Assembly: GCF_003966695.1 (NCBI RefSeq)
Contig: NZ_AP018827.1
Coordinates: forward strand, 1,716,501-1,780,500
DNA: 64,000 bases
Direction of reading: 5' to 3'
Source: Asticcacaulis excentricus
GTDB taxonomy: Bacteria; Pseudomonadota; Alphaproteobacteria; Caulobacterales; Caulobacteraceae
Shown: piece after piece, positions 42,835-53,208 of the stretch
How positions within the stretch are numbered: the first letter of the stretch is position 1
How the letters are laid out: each line of letters begins with the position of its first letter
Notes under the pieces: generated by a model
What the model saw: only the letters and a program-made list of their open reading frames with translations
Databases searched by the model: none
What the model was told of the DNA's origin: nothing
Made by a program: the position numbers and the translations under genes

Positions 42835-45558
42835 CTACAAAAGTCCGGCCGCTTTGGCCGCCTCATCCAGACTGTCGCCGATCAGGGCCATATTCTGGAT
42901 GGCCGCCAGCCCCCACTGCGCCGTGCCGTTGGTCGAGAGGGTCGGGTCTTCGTCCAACGGACGCAGCACTGCCGGGCCGTCGATGCGTCGCGTACCGCGT
43001 TTCAGCCCGCCATCGGATTCGCGCCCGTCCTTGCCGAAGAACTCGCTCCACGCCCGCAGCGCCAATGCCTTGTCCTTCTCATGGAAGGCGGCATAGGCCG
43101 TCAGACGCGAATGGGCATCACGCAGATTGCGCCCACCAGGCACACTTCCCAACAAGGCCTTAAGCTCATCATTGGGTGCGTTATAATAGCGGCAATATTC
43201 CAGCCACGCTTTGCGGTACAGCGGTTCGTCGATCAGGCTCAGCAGTTCCGAACTCATCTCGACCACGCCGAACACGCCATTGAGGTGCGAGATGGCAACA
43301 TAATCGCCTTCACCCAGGAACTTACCCGTCTTGAGATCATAAGGGGCTGAAGAGGCGAACCAGCGTCGCTTGAGTTTGCCGATTGTCGTCATGCCGTTGA
43401 CGATCCGGTCGCGCCATTTGGTATCCCCCGTGCGCTCCCACTCCGTCAGCCAGGCCGAAATGAACGAGCCCCATGACGTGCCGAAGGAGGAGTTAACCAC
43501 GCCTTCCGGCGTTTCGCGTTCCGGCGACGGCGGCAGCTTACGCGAGATGTCCACATTTTTCAGTGAGAAGTCCGACTCATTGAGGTCGCGCATCAGATCA
43601 CCCACGCGCTCATCGGCGGTCAGGTAATAGTAGATGCGGCGATAGGCGGCATTCGACACGCGGGGCTGCTTGGACGAATCCGACCATGGCTGCACGCCAT
43701 GGCGCGTGCCGAAGCCCTTGAAGCGGCCAAGGTGATAGACATCAACCTCACCCGTCTGCCGCGTCATGGCCTCGGCGAATTTGAACACGTCGGCGCGACC
43801 CGTGCGCAGATAGGTGTACCAGATCCACAGATCGGTCGAGAGTTCGGAATTATCCCAGGCATAGCCGCCGATGTCATAGCGCCACATGTGACGCTCCGCA
43901 TCATAGGTGTGCATCACATCGCCATAGGTCCAAAAGCCATACCAGCGGCGCTGATCGACCTCCTTCATGTAGTAGTCGATCTGATAGGTCAGGCGGTCTT
44001 CGAGGATTTTGCGCGCCGGCGTCGATGAATTGGCCACGTCCCAGTCGCCAAAGACGCCGCATTGGTGGATGCGTTCCGGCGACAGCACCAGACGCGCCGG
44101 ATTGGCGACCTGCTCGGCCATATCCGAGAACACCTGATGCGAGGGCGTCGCCCCCAGCACCCACAGGTTCAGTTCCGAGGTACGCGCCACGCCGGTCGCC
44201 GTGTCCCAGCCCTTTTCGTAGTCCTCATAGGTGATGTTGAGGCCTTCGATCTCTTCCGGGTGCGTGTCCATGCCGTCAGCCGAGCGATAGGGGCGCACAT
44301 CCATGGCCGGGGCGTCCGGCGACCACAGCCAAGCGGTGATCTCGGCCAGTTCCGTATGGGCATTGCGCACATCAAGCTGCGTCGGCGAGCGCTGCCAGAA
44401 GTCCTTGAAGCCCAGCGCCACGCCGCCGCTCGCCCCACCGACATAGGCCAGACCCTTGGTGCGCGTCCCGGCATTCGAGTCGATCCAGGCGTGACCCGCG
44501 CGCGTACGCTTTTTGATGGTGTAGCCATCGGGCGTCAGTTGCGACAGCGTGAAATCGCCCCACTCCGGGATCCATTTCAGCCCGTCCTGCACCGGCTTGG
44601 CCATGTCGGCGACGGCCACGGCCTTGCCTTCGACCTGAGCGACGCCCAGCCCCTTGCCCACCGGACGACGCAGACCGGTCAGCGGCCGCACCGCCTCACC
44701 CCACACGCCCACACCATCACCGGTCAGGCGGATATGGCGGTTGTGCGTCTCTTCGGTCATGGGGGTTTTGGCGGTGACGCCCAGACCGCGGATGAAGTCC
44801 TTGAACGGGTCACCGTCATAGATGAAGGAGTGCACGATGCGCACGCTTTCGGAACCGGCGTAGAAATAGAGCCGCAGCGAGAAGGGCAGCCAGTCGCGGC
44901 CATTCCCCGAATGCACGCCCTCGATCCTGAGCACCGCGCGCACAGGACCGGTCTGTTCGACCGTGACCTTGCTGATCTTGCTGCTGAAGCTCTGCTGGCT
45001 GACACTGCCTGTGGCGTCAAGATCGGGCGCATTCTGCCACAAGGCGACCAGCTTCATCTCCTTGAGCGTCAGGCGGCCCGCACGGGTAGCCGTGGCGATC
45101 AGATGCTCACCCGAGGTCGGCACCACCCACACCAGATCGCCGGAGGTGACAGTAACAGCGGCGGCCTCCTGTTTGACGCTGACGGCCTTAGCAGGCGGAG
45201 CCGCCTTGCCCGGCGCGAGCGATAAGCCTGCGGGTTTGGTTCCGGCGGGAACGGCGTGCGCGGTCCATTTCAGCGACCCGTCGGGCCAGTAGGCCAGCGG
45301 CCACGACTGCACCGGCAGCTCACCCAGCTTGAAGTCCGGCACCTTGCCCTTGGCAGGCTTCACCGTACCGCGCGGCCACGGTACCCCCAACGTCGCCCCT
45401 TCAAAGGCCGCCGGCGTCCCGTCCAGCCATCTGAGATCGGTCGAAGCCACCGGCGTGGCCTTGGCCGAAGCTGCGGCCTGCGCCACGGCGGGCAGGGCGC
45501 TCAGGGCCGACATAGCCACGGCGGATTGCAGAAGATGGCGGCGCGAGAGAGAGGTCAT
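42835..45558 (-). CDS. Exo-rhamnogalacturonan lyase-like protein (PcRGLX/YetA type, PL26)
   Basis: 907 aa with a Tat-type signal (SRRHLLQS, cleavage near AVAQAAA). An N-terminal barrel-like domain (LRWLDGTPAAFEGATLGVPWPRG), a central beta domain and a long C-terminal alpha/alpha toroid (YGFWTYGDVMHTYD, YAWDNSELSTDLWIWYTYLRTGR) match, from memory, the three-domain PcRGLX/YetA family. Those enzymes release unsaturated disaccharides from the ends of rhamnogalacturonan I. Family PL42 rhamnose-glucuronate lyases share a similar toroid and remain an alternative. The neighbouring receptor and PL11 lyase support a pectin role. Confidence 0.75.
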   Translation of the reverse strand: MTSLSRRHLLQSAVAMSALSALPAVAQAAASAKATPVASTDLRWLDGTPAAFEGATLGVPWPRGTVKPAKGKVPDFKLGELPVQSWPLAYWPDGSLKWTAHAVPAGTKPAGLSLAPGKAAPPAKAVSVKQEAAAVTVTSGDLVWVVPTSGEHLIATATRAGRLTLKEMKLVALWQNAPDLDATGSVSQQSFSSKISKVTVEQTGPVRAVLRIEGVHSGNGRDWLPFSLRLYFYAGSESVRIVHSFIYDGDPFKDFIRGLGVTAKTPMTEETHNRHIRLTGDGVGVWGEAVRPLTGLRRPVGKGLGVAQVEGKAVAVADMAKPVQDGLKWIPEWGDFTLSQLTPDGYTIKKRTRAGHAWIDSNAGTRTKGLAYVGGASGGVALGFKDFWQRSPTQLDVRNAHTELAEITAWLWSPDAPAMDVRPYRSADGMDTHPEEIEGLNITYEDYEKGWDTATGVARTSELNLWVLGATPSHQVFSDMAEQVANPARLVLSPERIHQCGVFGDWDVANSSTPARKILEDRLTYQIDYYMKEVDQRRWYGFWTYGDVMHTYDAERHMWRYDIGGYAWDNSELSTDLWIWYTYLRTGRADVFKFAEAMTRQTGEVDVYHLGRFKGFGTRHGVQPWSDSSKQPRVSNAAYRRIYYYLTADERVGDLMRDLNESDFSLKNVDISRKLPPSPERETPEGVVNSSFGTSWGSFISAWLTEWERTGDTKWRDRIVNGMTTIGKLKRRWFASSAPYDLKTGKFLGEGDYVAISHLNGVFGVVEMSSELLSLIDEPLYRKAWLEYCRYYNAPNDELKALLGSVPGGRNLRDAHSRLTAYAAFHEKDKALALRAWSEFFGKDGRESDGGLKRGTRRIDGPAVLRPLDEDPTLSTNGTAQWGLAAIQNMALIGDSLDEAAKAAGLL

Positions 45559-45668
45559 GGTTCCCAGCCCTTAAATAAAGTCAACGACTTGAACGCTGAC
45601 GGCGGTGGTTTCCGGCGCACTATCGCTCAATTTTGTCCAAAATTGATCACGCAACCCGGTCCGTCAAT

Positions 45669-45700
45669 AAAAAACCGCCGCCCGGAACCCCGGACGGCGG
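45669..45700 (-). terminator. Intrinsic terminator after TonB-dependent receptor
   Basis: CCGCCGCCCGG-AACC-CCGGACGGCGG, followed on the minus strand by T6. It separates the receptor from the downstream lyase gene, which thus needs read-through or its own promoter in the 226-base gap. Confidence 0.9.
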
Positions 45701-45784
45701 TGTCAAACATAAGTTTAATTCTGCTTAGTAACTGCGAATTCTCCCAGCCCTTATGCGGAGGAGGTTCGAAGTTGTAATTTTCAT

Positions 45785-48700
45785 TTAGTTCATTCTGTAA
45801 GTCAGACCGAATGTAAAGCGGCGTCCACCATACACCACCGACCATGCGTAGTCATTGGCCGCAAATCCGCGGTCATCCGAGCCGATGACGACGTTCGCTT
45901 CTCTGAGAAGGTTACGACCTTCCCAGTACAACTCGACATTCGGCGACAGCTTATGCGTAAGCTTGGCGTCCAGATAGCCATACTCTTGTGTGTAGTAAGG
46001 CTCTCCAGGGTTGTATGGCAGACGGACGAAGTTCCGTGGGTTCTGGTTCGGGAAGGCGAAGGCGTTGTCTGAATTGAATCCACACGCCGAGACGCAGTTT
46101 AAGACGCGCGAGCGGGCCTGATAAGCGATACGTGCGTTCGTCTTGCCATCATCGTACCACACCGTCAGGTTAGAGAAGTAATCTGCGCGACCAGGAATGC
46201 CCACATTGGCCCCGGTAATCGGGTCGATATAGCCAGATGCGCCCTTGGATTCGTTCGTCGAGATGTTGAAGTCCATCCCCGTGTAACGCAGCTTCCATGG
46301 CAGGAAGGTGAACGCCGTTTTGCTGGCAAACTCCCATCCCGATTGGGTGTAACCTGGCCCGTTTAAGAAGGTATTGTACGAAAACAGGAAGTCAGAAAGC
46401 GGACGGCCGGTAACAGGGTCTACTTCACCTGTGCCACCAAACAGAGGCTGATCGGTTACTCGGACCTGCTCCGGGCCGCCAACCTTTACCTTCTGGCGAT
46501 AATAGGCCAGCGACATTGTGGTGTCCTTATTAGGATACCATTCAAGTGAGGTGTTGTTCTTTGTGGCCGTATAGGGCTTCAGGTCCGGGTTGCCGAAGGT
46601 GGTGCAGTTCATATCCAGATCTTCTTGACCTGCGTCAATAAGATCTTCGATGCGCTCATCGACCGTACAGGTGCCGCCCGGCCACATCCGTGCGATTGGG
46701 GGGCGCGCAACTGTTTTCGACCAGTTGTAACGAAGAACGACCTTGTCCGGAACAACCCACAGATTGGCGTTATAGCTGGGCAGCCAATCCGTATACTCTC
46801 TCGCGATGTCCACCGCCTTGATGATGTTCGTCGTGGTTACACGATTAACGCCTTCATTAGGGTTCCATTCCGTTGCCGGAACTCCCGTAATGTTTTTGCG
46901 TGTAGACGCGAGCGTCACAAAACCGGACGCCGCAACCTTCGACTGGACCATGCGGACGCCAAAGTTACCGTCAAAAAGCATATCGAACGGCAGCTTCTGC
47001 TCGAAGTCAAACATGTAGTAGGCGGCAGTAACCTGCTCGTCTGATTTGCCGACCGGCTGCTCATACACATTACCGTCACTGCCCGTGCAGACTTTAATAC
47101 AGTCGAAATTGTAATTCACAGTCCCGGCGAGCTGCGAGAAGGCCTTATCAATATCGATAGAGTTCCAAAGGCTCAAACCGTCAACGCCTTCATAATCAGG
47201 CATGAAGGGCCCGTCTTTGTATTCGATACTGTTCTGATAAAGCGCAACCAGTTGGGCGCGGGTCAGGGTTTCTGTGCCATGGCGGAACGACGTGCCAGTG
47301 GTGGCATTCGGAACATAACCGTATACACAGGCATTAGCCGCTGACGTTGTAGCTTGATTTTCACAGGCGCGCAGTATGCCTCTCAGATTATTCGTGGGAA
47401 CAAAAACACCGGCCTTCGGCGAATAGCCGCCACCGCCCCAAGAGTCATTGAGAATTTTACGATAGCTCACACCGGTCTTGAAACGCTTCAACACCGGGAA
47501 GTCTGGCATTTGATAGGTTACATCGAACTTCGCTTGATCTTCTGACGACTCCACGAGCCGTGGCGAATAGTCGAAACCGACATTGCTTGAATAACGTGCC
47601 GAAAGAGCCTGCGCGGCCGGCGTAGTTCCAGCAGGCGGATTTAGCACCACGGAGTTTTCCATATTGTCAGGATCGAATCCCGCCGGGAAATCAACGGTCC
47701 ATAGCCCGCTCGGCAGGACGCGCATCTTCCCGGTTCCGTATAAGGCATTCCGACGGAAGCGCTTATCGTAGCGGCTGTAGGTCGACTCGCTGCGGCTCGC
47801 CATAAAGTTCGCCCGCAGATTCCCGTTCCGATAATCACCACCTACTTGCAGGTATTGGTTATCCCAAATCTGATCATTACGGATATTATCGTAGTTTATA
47901 CCGGCATTGGTTATATCGAGTTCGGTGACGTAGTGGTTCGCGTCAACCTTAACACTACCGGGGACAACATTGGCCCCAAGTCCCATATTGGCGAAAGCGT
48001 TGTTTACTATGGACCCGCCAAGTGTACTGTCAAAAGTGGTGGAGCCCGTCGGCGTACCGGCGTTGTAGATGTAATATCCACTGTTGGCCACTTGCGTCAG
48101 AACGTTGGCCGTACCAACGGCGATGTTGGTATTGTTCAGTAACGACGGAGTCACATTGGGCGCTACGGTCGTGCGGAGGATTTCACCGCGCGTGCGGTTA
48201 CGACGGATGTCTTCCTGATCGCGATTTGTGACGGCATACTTGGCGAACACGCTCAGATTGTCGTTGACCCGGTAGTCGAAGCGCACGTCCCAGGCGAGAC
48301 GGTTTTCATACTGCGTCAGATTGATATCGCGCCACAGGTTCGGCGCATAATCGTTCCATTGATTGAGACAGGTAACCTGTTCGCTGATCCGGGTTGCCTG
48401 AGCGGCCTGCCGGTTGCCATTGTTGCTCCCCGGCGCAATCGTGTTGAGTTCCGTGGCCGTGTAAAGCGGGAAGGCTGCCAAGCAGTCTGCTTTCGTCTTA
48501 GCATTGGCCGATCGCGTTACGATTTCAAGCGGGCTGAGGGTGTTGAAATTACCCGTCCCTGATGCCAGCGCCCAGCTTGAAACCGGGTCCGTTGCACCGA
48601 CACCGGAAACCAAAGACGGATTGAACTGGAACGTTTTTTCGGGCGAATTGTCAAAATCTATAAAGCGGCTGTAACCGGCAGCGCTATTGGCACCTGCACC

Positions 48701-49432
48701 ATTGAGCTGATGGCTGTCGTTCAGACGCCGCGTCGCCGTAACGTTGAAAACCACACCTAAGCGGCCGTCCAGGAACTTTCGCGATGCCACAATGTTGATA
48801 TCGGGCGACCAGCGCTGGCTAAGCGAGTTGCGATCACCTGCAACGCGCATAGAGAGATAGGGCTTTTTGAAATCAAGGCCCGTGCGTGTCTGAATTTGTA
48901 CAGTGCCACCGAGGCCACCTTCGGTCATGTCCGGGGTGTTGCCCTTAACCACATCGACGCTCTTTATGAGGTCAGCCGGAAGTTCACGCAAATCCGACGC
49001 ACGACCAGACGTGCCATTCGTCGCCAAGTCAAACCCCGAAGACGCAACGGACATGCCGTCCATTTCCACCCGGGTCAGATCAGGCCCATTACCACGCAGG
49101 CTCAGCGACTCACCCTCACCGGTTTCGCCACGGGTGATGCCCATACCGGCAATGCGCGAGATAGCCTCGTTGAGGTTACGGTCCGGGAAGGAGCCCACGT
49201 CTTCAGCCACAAGCGAGTCCGTCGCCGTCCGAGCTTTCTTTTTGCGGTCGATCGCGGATTGCTGCGATGCGCGCGAGCCGACAACGATAACGGTTTCAAC
49301 ATCGTCCGTCGCGGCAGGCGCGGCCTGCTGCGCGTAGGCAGCGCCAGAGACGGCCAGCATGGCGAGGCCCGAACCGGCCATCAGATACTTCGCAAAAGAC
49401 GACTTGGGTGACTTTGAGGGTGGTTTCTGCAT
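45785..49432 (-). CDS. TonB-dependent receptor, probable oligosaccharide transporter
   Basis: 1215 aa. Signal peptide (cleavage near AAYAQQ), TonB box region ETVIVVGSRASQQSAIDRK, plug domain with SVGSFPDRNLNEAISRI-like text and ELPADLIKSVDVVKGNTPDMTEGGLGG, then a long beta barrel ending in the aromatic outer-membrane signature RRFTFGLTYRMN. This is the large proteobacterial carbohydrate-receptor type. Position between two rhamnogalacturonan lyases suggests uptake of rhamnogalacturonan oligosaccharides. No SusD is present, as expected for this group. Confidence 0.92.
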   Translation of the reverse strand: MQKPPSKSPKSSFAKYLMAGSGLAMLAVSGAAYAQQAAPAATDDVETVIVVGSRASQQSAIDRKKKARTATDSLVAEDVGSFPDRNLNEAISRIAGMGITRGETGEGESLSLRGNGPDLTRVEMDGMSVASSGFDLATNGTSGRASDLRELPADLIKSVDVVKGNTPDMTEGGLGGTVQIQTRTGLDFKKPYLSMRVAGDRNSLSQRWSPDINIVASRKFLDGRLGVVFNVTATRRLNDSHQLNGAGANSAAGYSRFIDFDNSPEKTFQFNPSLVSGVGATDPVSSWALASGTGNFNTLSPLEIVTRSANAKTKADCLAAFPLYTATELNTIAPGSNNGNRQAAQATRISEQVTCLNQWNDYAPNLWRDINLTQYENRLAWDVRFDYRVNDNLSVFAKYAVTNRDQEDIRRNRTRGEILRTTVAPNVTPSLLNNTNIAVGTANVLTQVANSGYYIYNAGTPTGSTTFDSTLGGSIVNNAFANMGLGANVVPGSVKVDANHYVTELDITNAGINYDNIRNDQIWDNQYLQVGGDYRNGNLRANFMASRSESTYSRYDKRFRRNALYGTGKMRVLPSGLWTVDFPAGFDPDNMENSVVLNPPAGTTPAAQALSARYSSNVGFDYSPRLVESSEDQAKFDVTYQMPDFPVLKRFKTGVSYRKILNDSWGGGGYSPKAGVFVPTNNLRGILRACENQATTSAANACVYGYVPNATTGTSFRHGTETLTRAQLVALYQNSIEYKDGPFMPDYEGVDGLSLWNSIDIDKAFSQLAGTVNYNFDCIKVCTGSDGNVYEQPVGKSDEQVTAAYYMFDFEQKLPFDMLFDGNFGVRMVQSKVAASGFVTLASTRKNITGVPATEWNPNEGVNRVTTTNIIKAVDIAREYTDWLPSYNANLWVVPDKVVLRYNWSKTVARPPIARMWPGGTCTVDERIEDLIDAGQEDLDMNCTTFGNPDLKPYTATKNNTSLEWYPNKDTTMSLAYYRQKVKVGGPEQVRVTDQPLFGGTGEVDPVTGRPLSDFLFSYNTFLNGPGYTQSGWEFASKTAFTFLPWKLRYTGMDFNISTNESKGASGYIDPITGANVGIPGRADYFSNLTVWYDDGKTNARIAYQARSRVLNCVSACGFNSDNAFAFPNQNPRNFVRLPYNPGEPYYTQEYGYLDAKLTHKLSPNVELYWEGRNLLREANVVIGSDDRGFAANDYAWSVVYGGRRFTFGLTYRMN

Positions 49433-50152
49433 TTATTCCTCCGATATGCCGCCGAAACGACATGCCCCTTGAGAACTGTGTTGGTTCCTAGACTGCACGG
49501 GGAATAAAGGTGCGGACGCACACGACGGCGCGCCGCATTACGGAAAAAACGGCTCCAGACGACAGAACAGACTCCGCCTTTATCTTGAGGCGAAGGCACA
49601 CACACATATCCTGTCAGTTCGGAAACGCCTTCCGGCTTTTCACTCCCCTGCCAGGGCCCTTTGTTTTTGTGCGGGCCTCTGACGCAACAACCTGTTGGAT
49701 AACCTGATCCTCATTGATCGAAGCTGATAAGTCAAGCCACAATATGATCATAATTGGCCTTAGGTCGGACAATTGCGACACATTGCAGCGAATAAGTAAC
49801 ACAAATGTCACACAATTGCGGCCATTTGGACAAATTTTTCAAATATTACAATTATTTAAGCACCTCACACAAGGGGAGCAAGCGGCGTTTAGCTGGTTAG
49901 CTTTTTCATATTTAGTTGTTTTGTTTCAATGCGCTGCATAGGCAATAAGGCAATGGCCGCATTCCGGCCCGCCGGGCTGAGCGCTCCGCTTTTGAAGGGC
50001 CCCTTAAGCCACTCAAAAAATCAAATTCGATCAATTTCGATTGGAAGGGCACAAATTTGTGCTATCGCTGGCGACAGATCAGCCTGACTGGCGCGTAAAA
50101 CGTCCCGGAAAGCGGCGGCACGCTTGAACAAGGCCACGCATCGGAGGAATAT
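49433..50152. promoter_or_regulatory. Long divergent regulatory region between receptor and PL11 lyase
   Basis: 720 bases with no convincing gene and an AT-rich centre (49730-49940). It must hold both divergent promoters. Visible elements: direct repeats ACAATTGCG at 49769-49777 and 49812-49820 (43 bp apart), CAACA-ACC-TGTTG near 49687, and tandem CAAATTCGAT/CAATTTCGAT near 50022-50042. These are candidate regulator sites, none assigned to a named factor. Confidence 0.5.
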
Positions 50153-52111
50153 ATGACAATCCCGACACTCAAAGTCTCTCTTCTGGCTGGCGTCGCCCTG
50201 ATGCTGGGCGCAGCGCACGCGATGGCGACCGACGCACCGAAAGCCAGGGTCGAATATCTGGATCGTGGCGCGGTCGCGGTGACGGCGGAAAAGGGCGTAC
50301 TGATCAGTTGGCGGGCGCTGGTGACGGATGACGCCAGACTGGGTTTCAATGTTTATCGCGACGGTCGCAAGCTAAACACCAAGCCCATCACCACAACGAC
50401 CAGCTTCAAGGACGAGTCGGGTTCAAAATTGGCGACCTATGAGGTGCGCGAGGTCTTGGCCGGTAAGGAGGGACCCGCCTCCAAAGCCCTGCGGATCGAC
50501 GGTTATCTGTCCATTCCGCTGAATAAACCCGCCGACGGCACGACGCCGGACGGACAGGCCTATAGCTACACCGCCAATGACGCCTCGGTCGGTGATCTCG
50601 ATGGCGATGGGCGCTATGAGATCATCCTGAAATGGGACCCGACCAACGCCAAGGACAACAGTCAGGGCGGCCACACGGGGCCGGTGCTGCTCGATGCCTA
50701 TAGGCTGGACGGCAAGCAACTGTGGCGCATCAATCTGGGGCGCAATATCCGCGCCGGGGCGCACTACACGCAGTTTCAGGTGGCCGACTATGACGGTGAC
50801 GGCAAGGCTGAGCTGATCGTCAAGACGGCGGACGGTACCACCGACGCGCAGGGCAAGGTGATCGGCGACGCCACTGTGGACTGGGTCACGCCTTCGGGTG
50901 AGATCGAGAACAAGGACCGCACCGGCTCGCGTCAGACCGAAGACGGCAAGCTGATGGCGCGCCTGACCGGGCGCGTGCTCAAGGGGCCGGAATATCTGAG
51001 CGTCTTCGAAGGCGCGACGGGCAAGGTGGTCGATACCATCCCCTATCCGTCACCGCGGGGCCCAAACGGCGACAATCCGACCGATGCCGAAGCGACGGCG
51101 CGCTGGGGGGATGCCTATGGCAACCGCAGCGACCGCTTTCTGGCCGGGACGGCGTGGCTGGACGGGCAACACCCCAGCGCCATCTTCGCGCGCGGCTACT
51201 ATGCCCGCACCACCATTGCCGCTGTTGATTACAAAAACGGAAAGCTGACCAATCGCTGGTACTTCGACTCCGAAGCCGCTGGCGTGCCGTCCGGCTATTC
51301 CGGGCAGGGCAATCACCAGTTCAGCGTCGCCGATGTCGATGGCGACGGTAAGCAGGAAATCCTCTATGGCGCCATGGCACTCGATGACACGGGCAAGCCG
51401 CTGTGGACCACCGGCATGGGCCACGGCGACGCCATGCACGTGTCTGACCTTGACCCCAGCCGACCGGGGCTCGAAAAGTGGGGCGTGCATGAGAATATGA
51501 AGATGTCCGGCAATACCGGTGCGGCGCTGCTCGATGCCCGGACCGGCGAAGCGATCTTCAAGGTGCCTGCGGAAAAAGACACTGGCCGGGGTGCCGCCGG
51601 CGATATCGACCCGCGCCATCCGGGGGTCGAATTCTGGGCCTCGAACAGCGGTAATCTGTACGACGTCAAGGGCAATGTTATATCTGAAAAGCGCCCCCGT
51701 CAGATGAACTTCATGGTGTGGTGGGACGGTGATCTGCTGCGCGAGCTGCTGGACGGCAACAAGGTCTCTAAGTGGGACTGGAACACATCTGAGTCGAAGG
51801 TGATCCTCGACGCGCAGGGTGCCACCTCGAACAACGGCACCAAAGCGACACCGGCCCTGTCGGCGGACCTGTTCGGCGACTGGCGCGAAGAGGTGATGCT
51901 GCGTAGCGAGGACAACACGTCCCTGCGCATCTATTCGACCAATATTCCGACGACCTACAAATTCACCACCCTGATGCAGGACCCGCAATACCGCGCCGCT
52001 ATCGCCTGGCAGAACACCGCCTATAATCAACCGCCCTGGCCGTCCTTCTTTATCGGCGAAGGCATGAAGGCGCCGCCGAAGCCGCAGGTCAGCATGGCAA
52101 AGGCCCAATAG
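50153..52111 (+). CDS. Rhamnogalacturonan lyase, PL11 family
   Basis: 652 aa, exported (signal peptide to about AHAMATD). Cleaves the rhamnogalacturonan I backbone by beta-elimination. An N-terminal beta domain is followed by an eight-bladed propeller with repeated calcium motifs such as DLDGDGRYEI, DYDGDGKAEL and DVDGDGKQEI, the hallmark of YesW/YesX-type PL11. Key text GNHQFSVADVDGDGK, HGDAMHVSDLDP and WDWNTSESK fits the catalytic face. GGAGGA precedes the ATG. Divergent from the receptor gene and likely co-regulated. Confidence 0.93.
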   Translation: MTIPTLKVSLLAGVALMLGAAHAMATDAPKARVEYLDRGAVAVTAEKGVLISWRALVTDDARLGFNVYRDGRKLNTKPITTTTSFKDESGSKLATYEVREVLAGKEGPASKALRIDGYLSIPLNKPADGTTPDGQAYSYTANDASVGDLDGDGRYEIILKWDPTNAKDNSQGGHTGPVLLDAYRLDGKQLWRINLGRNIRAGAHYTQFQVADYDGDGKAELIVKTADGTTDAQGKVIGDATVDWVTPSGEIENKDRTGSRQTEDGKLMARLTGRVLKGPEYLSVFEGATGKVVDTIPYPSPRGPNGDNPTDAEATARWGDAYGNRSDRFLAGTAWLDGQHPSAIFARGYYARTTIAAVDYKNGKLTNRWYFDSEAAGVPSGYSGQGNHQFSVADVDGDGKQEILYGAMALDDTGKPLWTTGMGHGDAMHVSDLDPSRPGLEKWGVHENMKMSGNTGAALLDARTGEAIFKVPAEKDTGRGAAGDIDPRHPGVEFWASNSGNLYDVKGNVISEKRPRQMNFMVWWDGDLLRELLDGNKVSKWDWNTSESKVILDAQGATSNNGTKATPALSADLFGDWREEVMLRSEDNTSLRIYSTNIPTTYKFTTLMQDPQYRAAIAWQNTAYNQPPWPSFFIGEGMKAPPKPQVSMAKAQ

Positions 52112-52141
52112 AATTTCTATTTCACTCTGGTGCAAGCTATG

Positions 52142-52172
52142 AGCCCCGTCGTCACAGGCGGGGCTTTTTTTT
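52142..52172 (+). terminator. Intrinsic terminator after PL11 lyase
   Basis: AGCCCCG-N10-CGGGGCT followed by T7 or more. Confidence 0.9.
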
Positions 52173-52273
52173 GCCTCACAAACGCGAATGAAAAGCAATA
52201 ACCATAACAAAAACAATCAAATTTATGTGCTTTCAGTTTGCGTTTAAATCTCTGTAAGGTTGTGAGAGCGTAT

Positions 52274-52288
52274 ATGTAACCGGTTCAT
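52274..52288 (+). promoter_or_regulatory. Candidate LacI-family operator
   Basis: ATGTAACCGGTTCAT is palindromic apart from one base pair, with the central AACCGGTT typical of LacI-family sites. No LacI-type gene lies in the window. It is 222 bases before the kinase gene and 163 after the lyase stop, so its target is uncertain. Confidence 0.45.
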
Positions 52289-52325
52289 GGGATTGCAAAA
52301 GCCCCCCATGAGCCTAAAGCGCAAC

Positions 52326-52370
52326 CCGATAAAGTGGACACCACTTTTCGGAAAAATTGCGCGACCAAAT
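52326..52370. repeat. GTGGACACC palindromic repeat, copy 1
   Basis: CCGATAAAGTGG-ACA-CCACTTTTCGG, followed by a GCGCGAC-A-rich tail that also follows the copy at 60641-60690. Repeats of this form are widespread between genes in alphaproteobacteria. Confidence 0.7.
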
Positions 52371-52495
52371 AAAAACTTAGAGCCATTCGGCGGCTCAACT
52401 TAGCCGACGAATGCTCTAGTTCAGGCGTATTGAAGGGCCACAACAGGTAGCGAAGCGTAAGCGGTATAATTTTCCACACAGGCACGGAACCCGAC

Positions 52496-53206
52496 ATGCA
52501 AAAATATCAGATAAGGAGCATGACCGAGATGGACCCGGCGGAGGAATTCAAGGACTTCGCCTACATCGTGTCGCACGATCTGGCCGGACCTGTGCGGTCC
52601 CTGGTCGAGTTTTCGCGGCTGCTGGTCGAACAGGCCCCGGTGCCCGAAACGGACGACGCGCGCACCAACCTGTCCATGGTTCTGGAAAGTGGTGAGAAAC
52701 TACAGGAAATCCTGCACGGCCTGCTTCAGTTCTCACGCCTCAACACCGTGCCGCGTCTGGATCAGAAGGTCGATGTGGAAGAGATCGTCGCGCGCGTGCA
52801 TATGAACCGTCAGACCGATCTCGACATGATTCGCGGTACGCTGAACGCGGGCAATCTGCCGGAGGTCACGGGCGACCCCAATCGCCTGTATCAGTTGTTC
52901 TACATGCTGATCGACAATGCCATCAAATTCCGCCGTCGCAATCAGCCGCTGATCATCGACATCGCTTGCGAAGAGACCGAGCAGGCCTACTGGATTTCGA
53001 TCACCGACAACGGCATCGGTATCGACCCAATGTTCCATGACGACGTATTCCGGCCCTTGCGCAAACTGCACAATGACGATGTCTATGACGGCGCCGGCAT
53101 GGGCCTGACCCTGGCCCGCAAGATCGTCCTGATGCACGGTGGCCAGATCGGTATCGGCTCATCGGATGACGGCACGGCCATCTCGTTCAGCCTGCCCAAG
53201 GCCTGA
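52496..53206 (+). CDS. Short sensor-less histidine kinase
   Basis: 236 aa consisting only of a dimerisation/phosphotransfer domain and an ATPase domain. H27 in YIVSHDLAGPVRSL is the phospho-acceptor; N box MLIDNAIKF, G1 DNGIGID and G2 GAGMGLTLARKIV are intact. The type resembles kinases downstream of phytochromes, but no sensor domain is present, so the signal may come from a partner protein. The start is uncertain: AGGAG at 52514 favours the ATG at 52529. A response regulator lies convergently 105 bases away. Confidence 0.87.
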   Translation: MQKYQIRSMTEMDPAEEFKDFAYIVSHDLAGPVRSLVEFSRLLVEQAPVPETDDARTNLSMVLESGEKLQEILHGLLQFSRLNTVPRLDQKVDVEEIVARVHMNRQTDLDMIRGTLNAGNLPEVTGDPNRLYQLFYMLIDNAIKFRRRNQPLIIDIACEETEQAYWISITDNGIGIDPMFHDDVFRPLRKLHNDDVYDGAGMGLTLARKIVLMHGGQIGIGSSDDGTAISFSLPKA

Positions 53207-53208
53207 GT

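Larger units (their letters stand above)
52112..52495. other. Intergenic region after PL11 lyase
   Basis: 384 bases with no protein gene. It holds the lyase terminator (52142), a LacI-like palindrome (52274-52288) and an alphaproteobacterial palindromic repeat (52326-52370). The remaining 120 bases must contain the kinase promoter. Confidence 0.55.
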
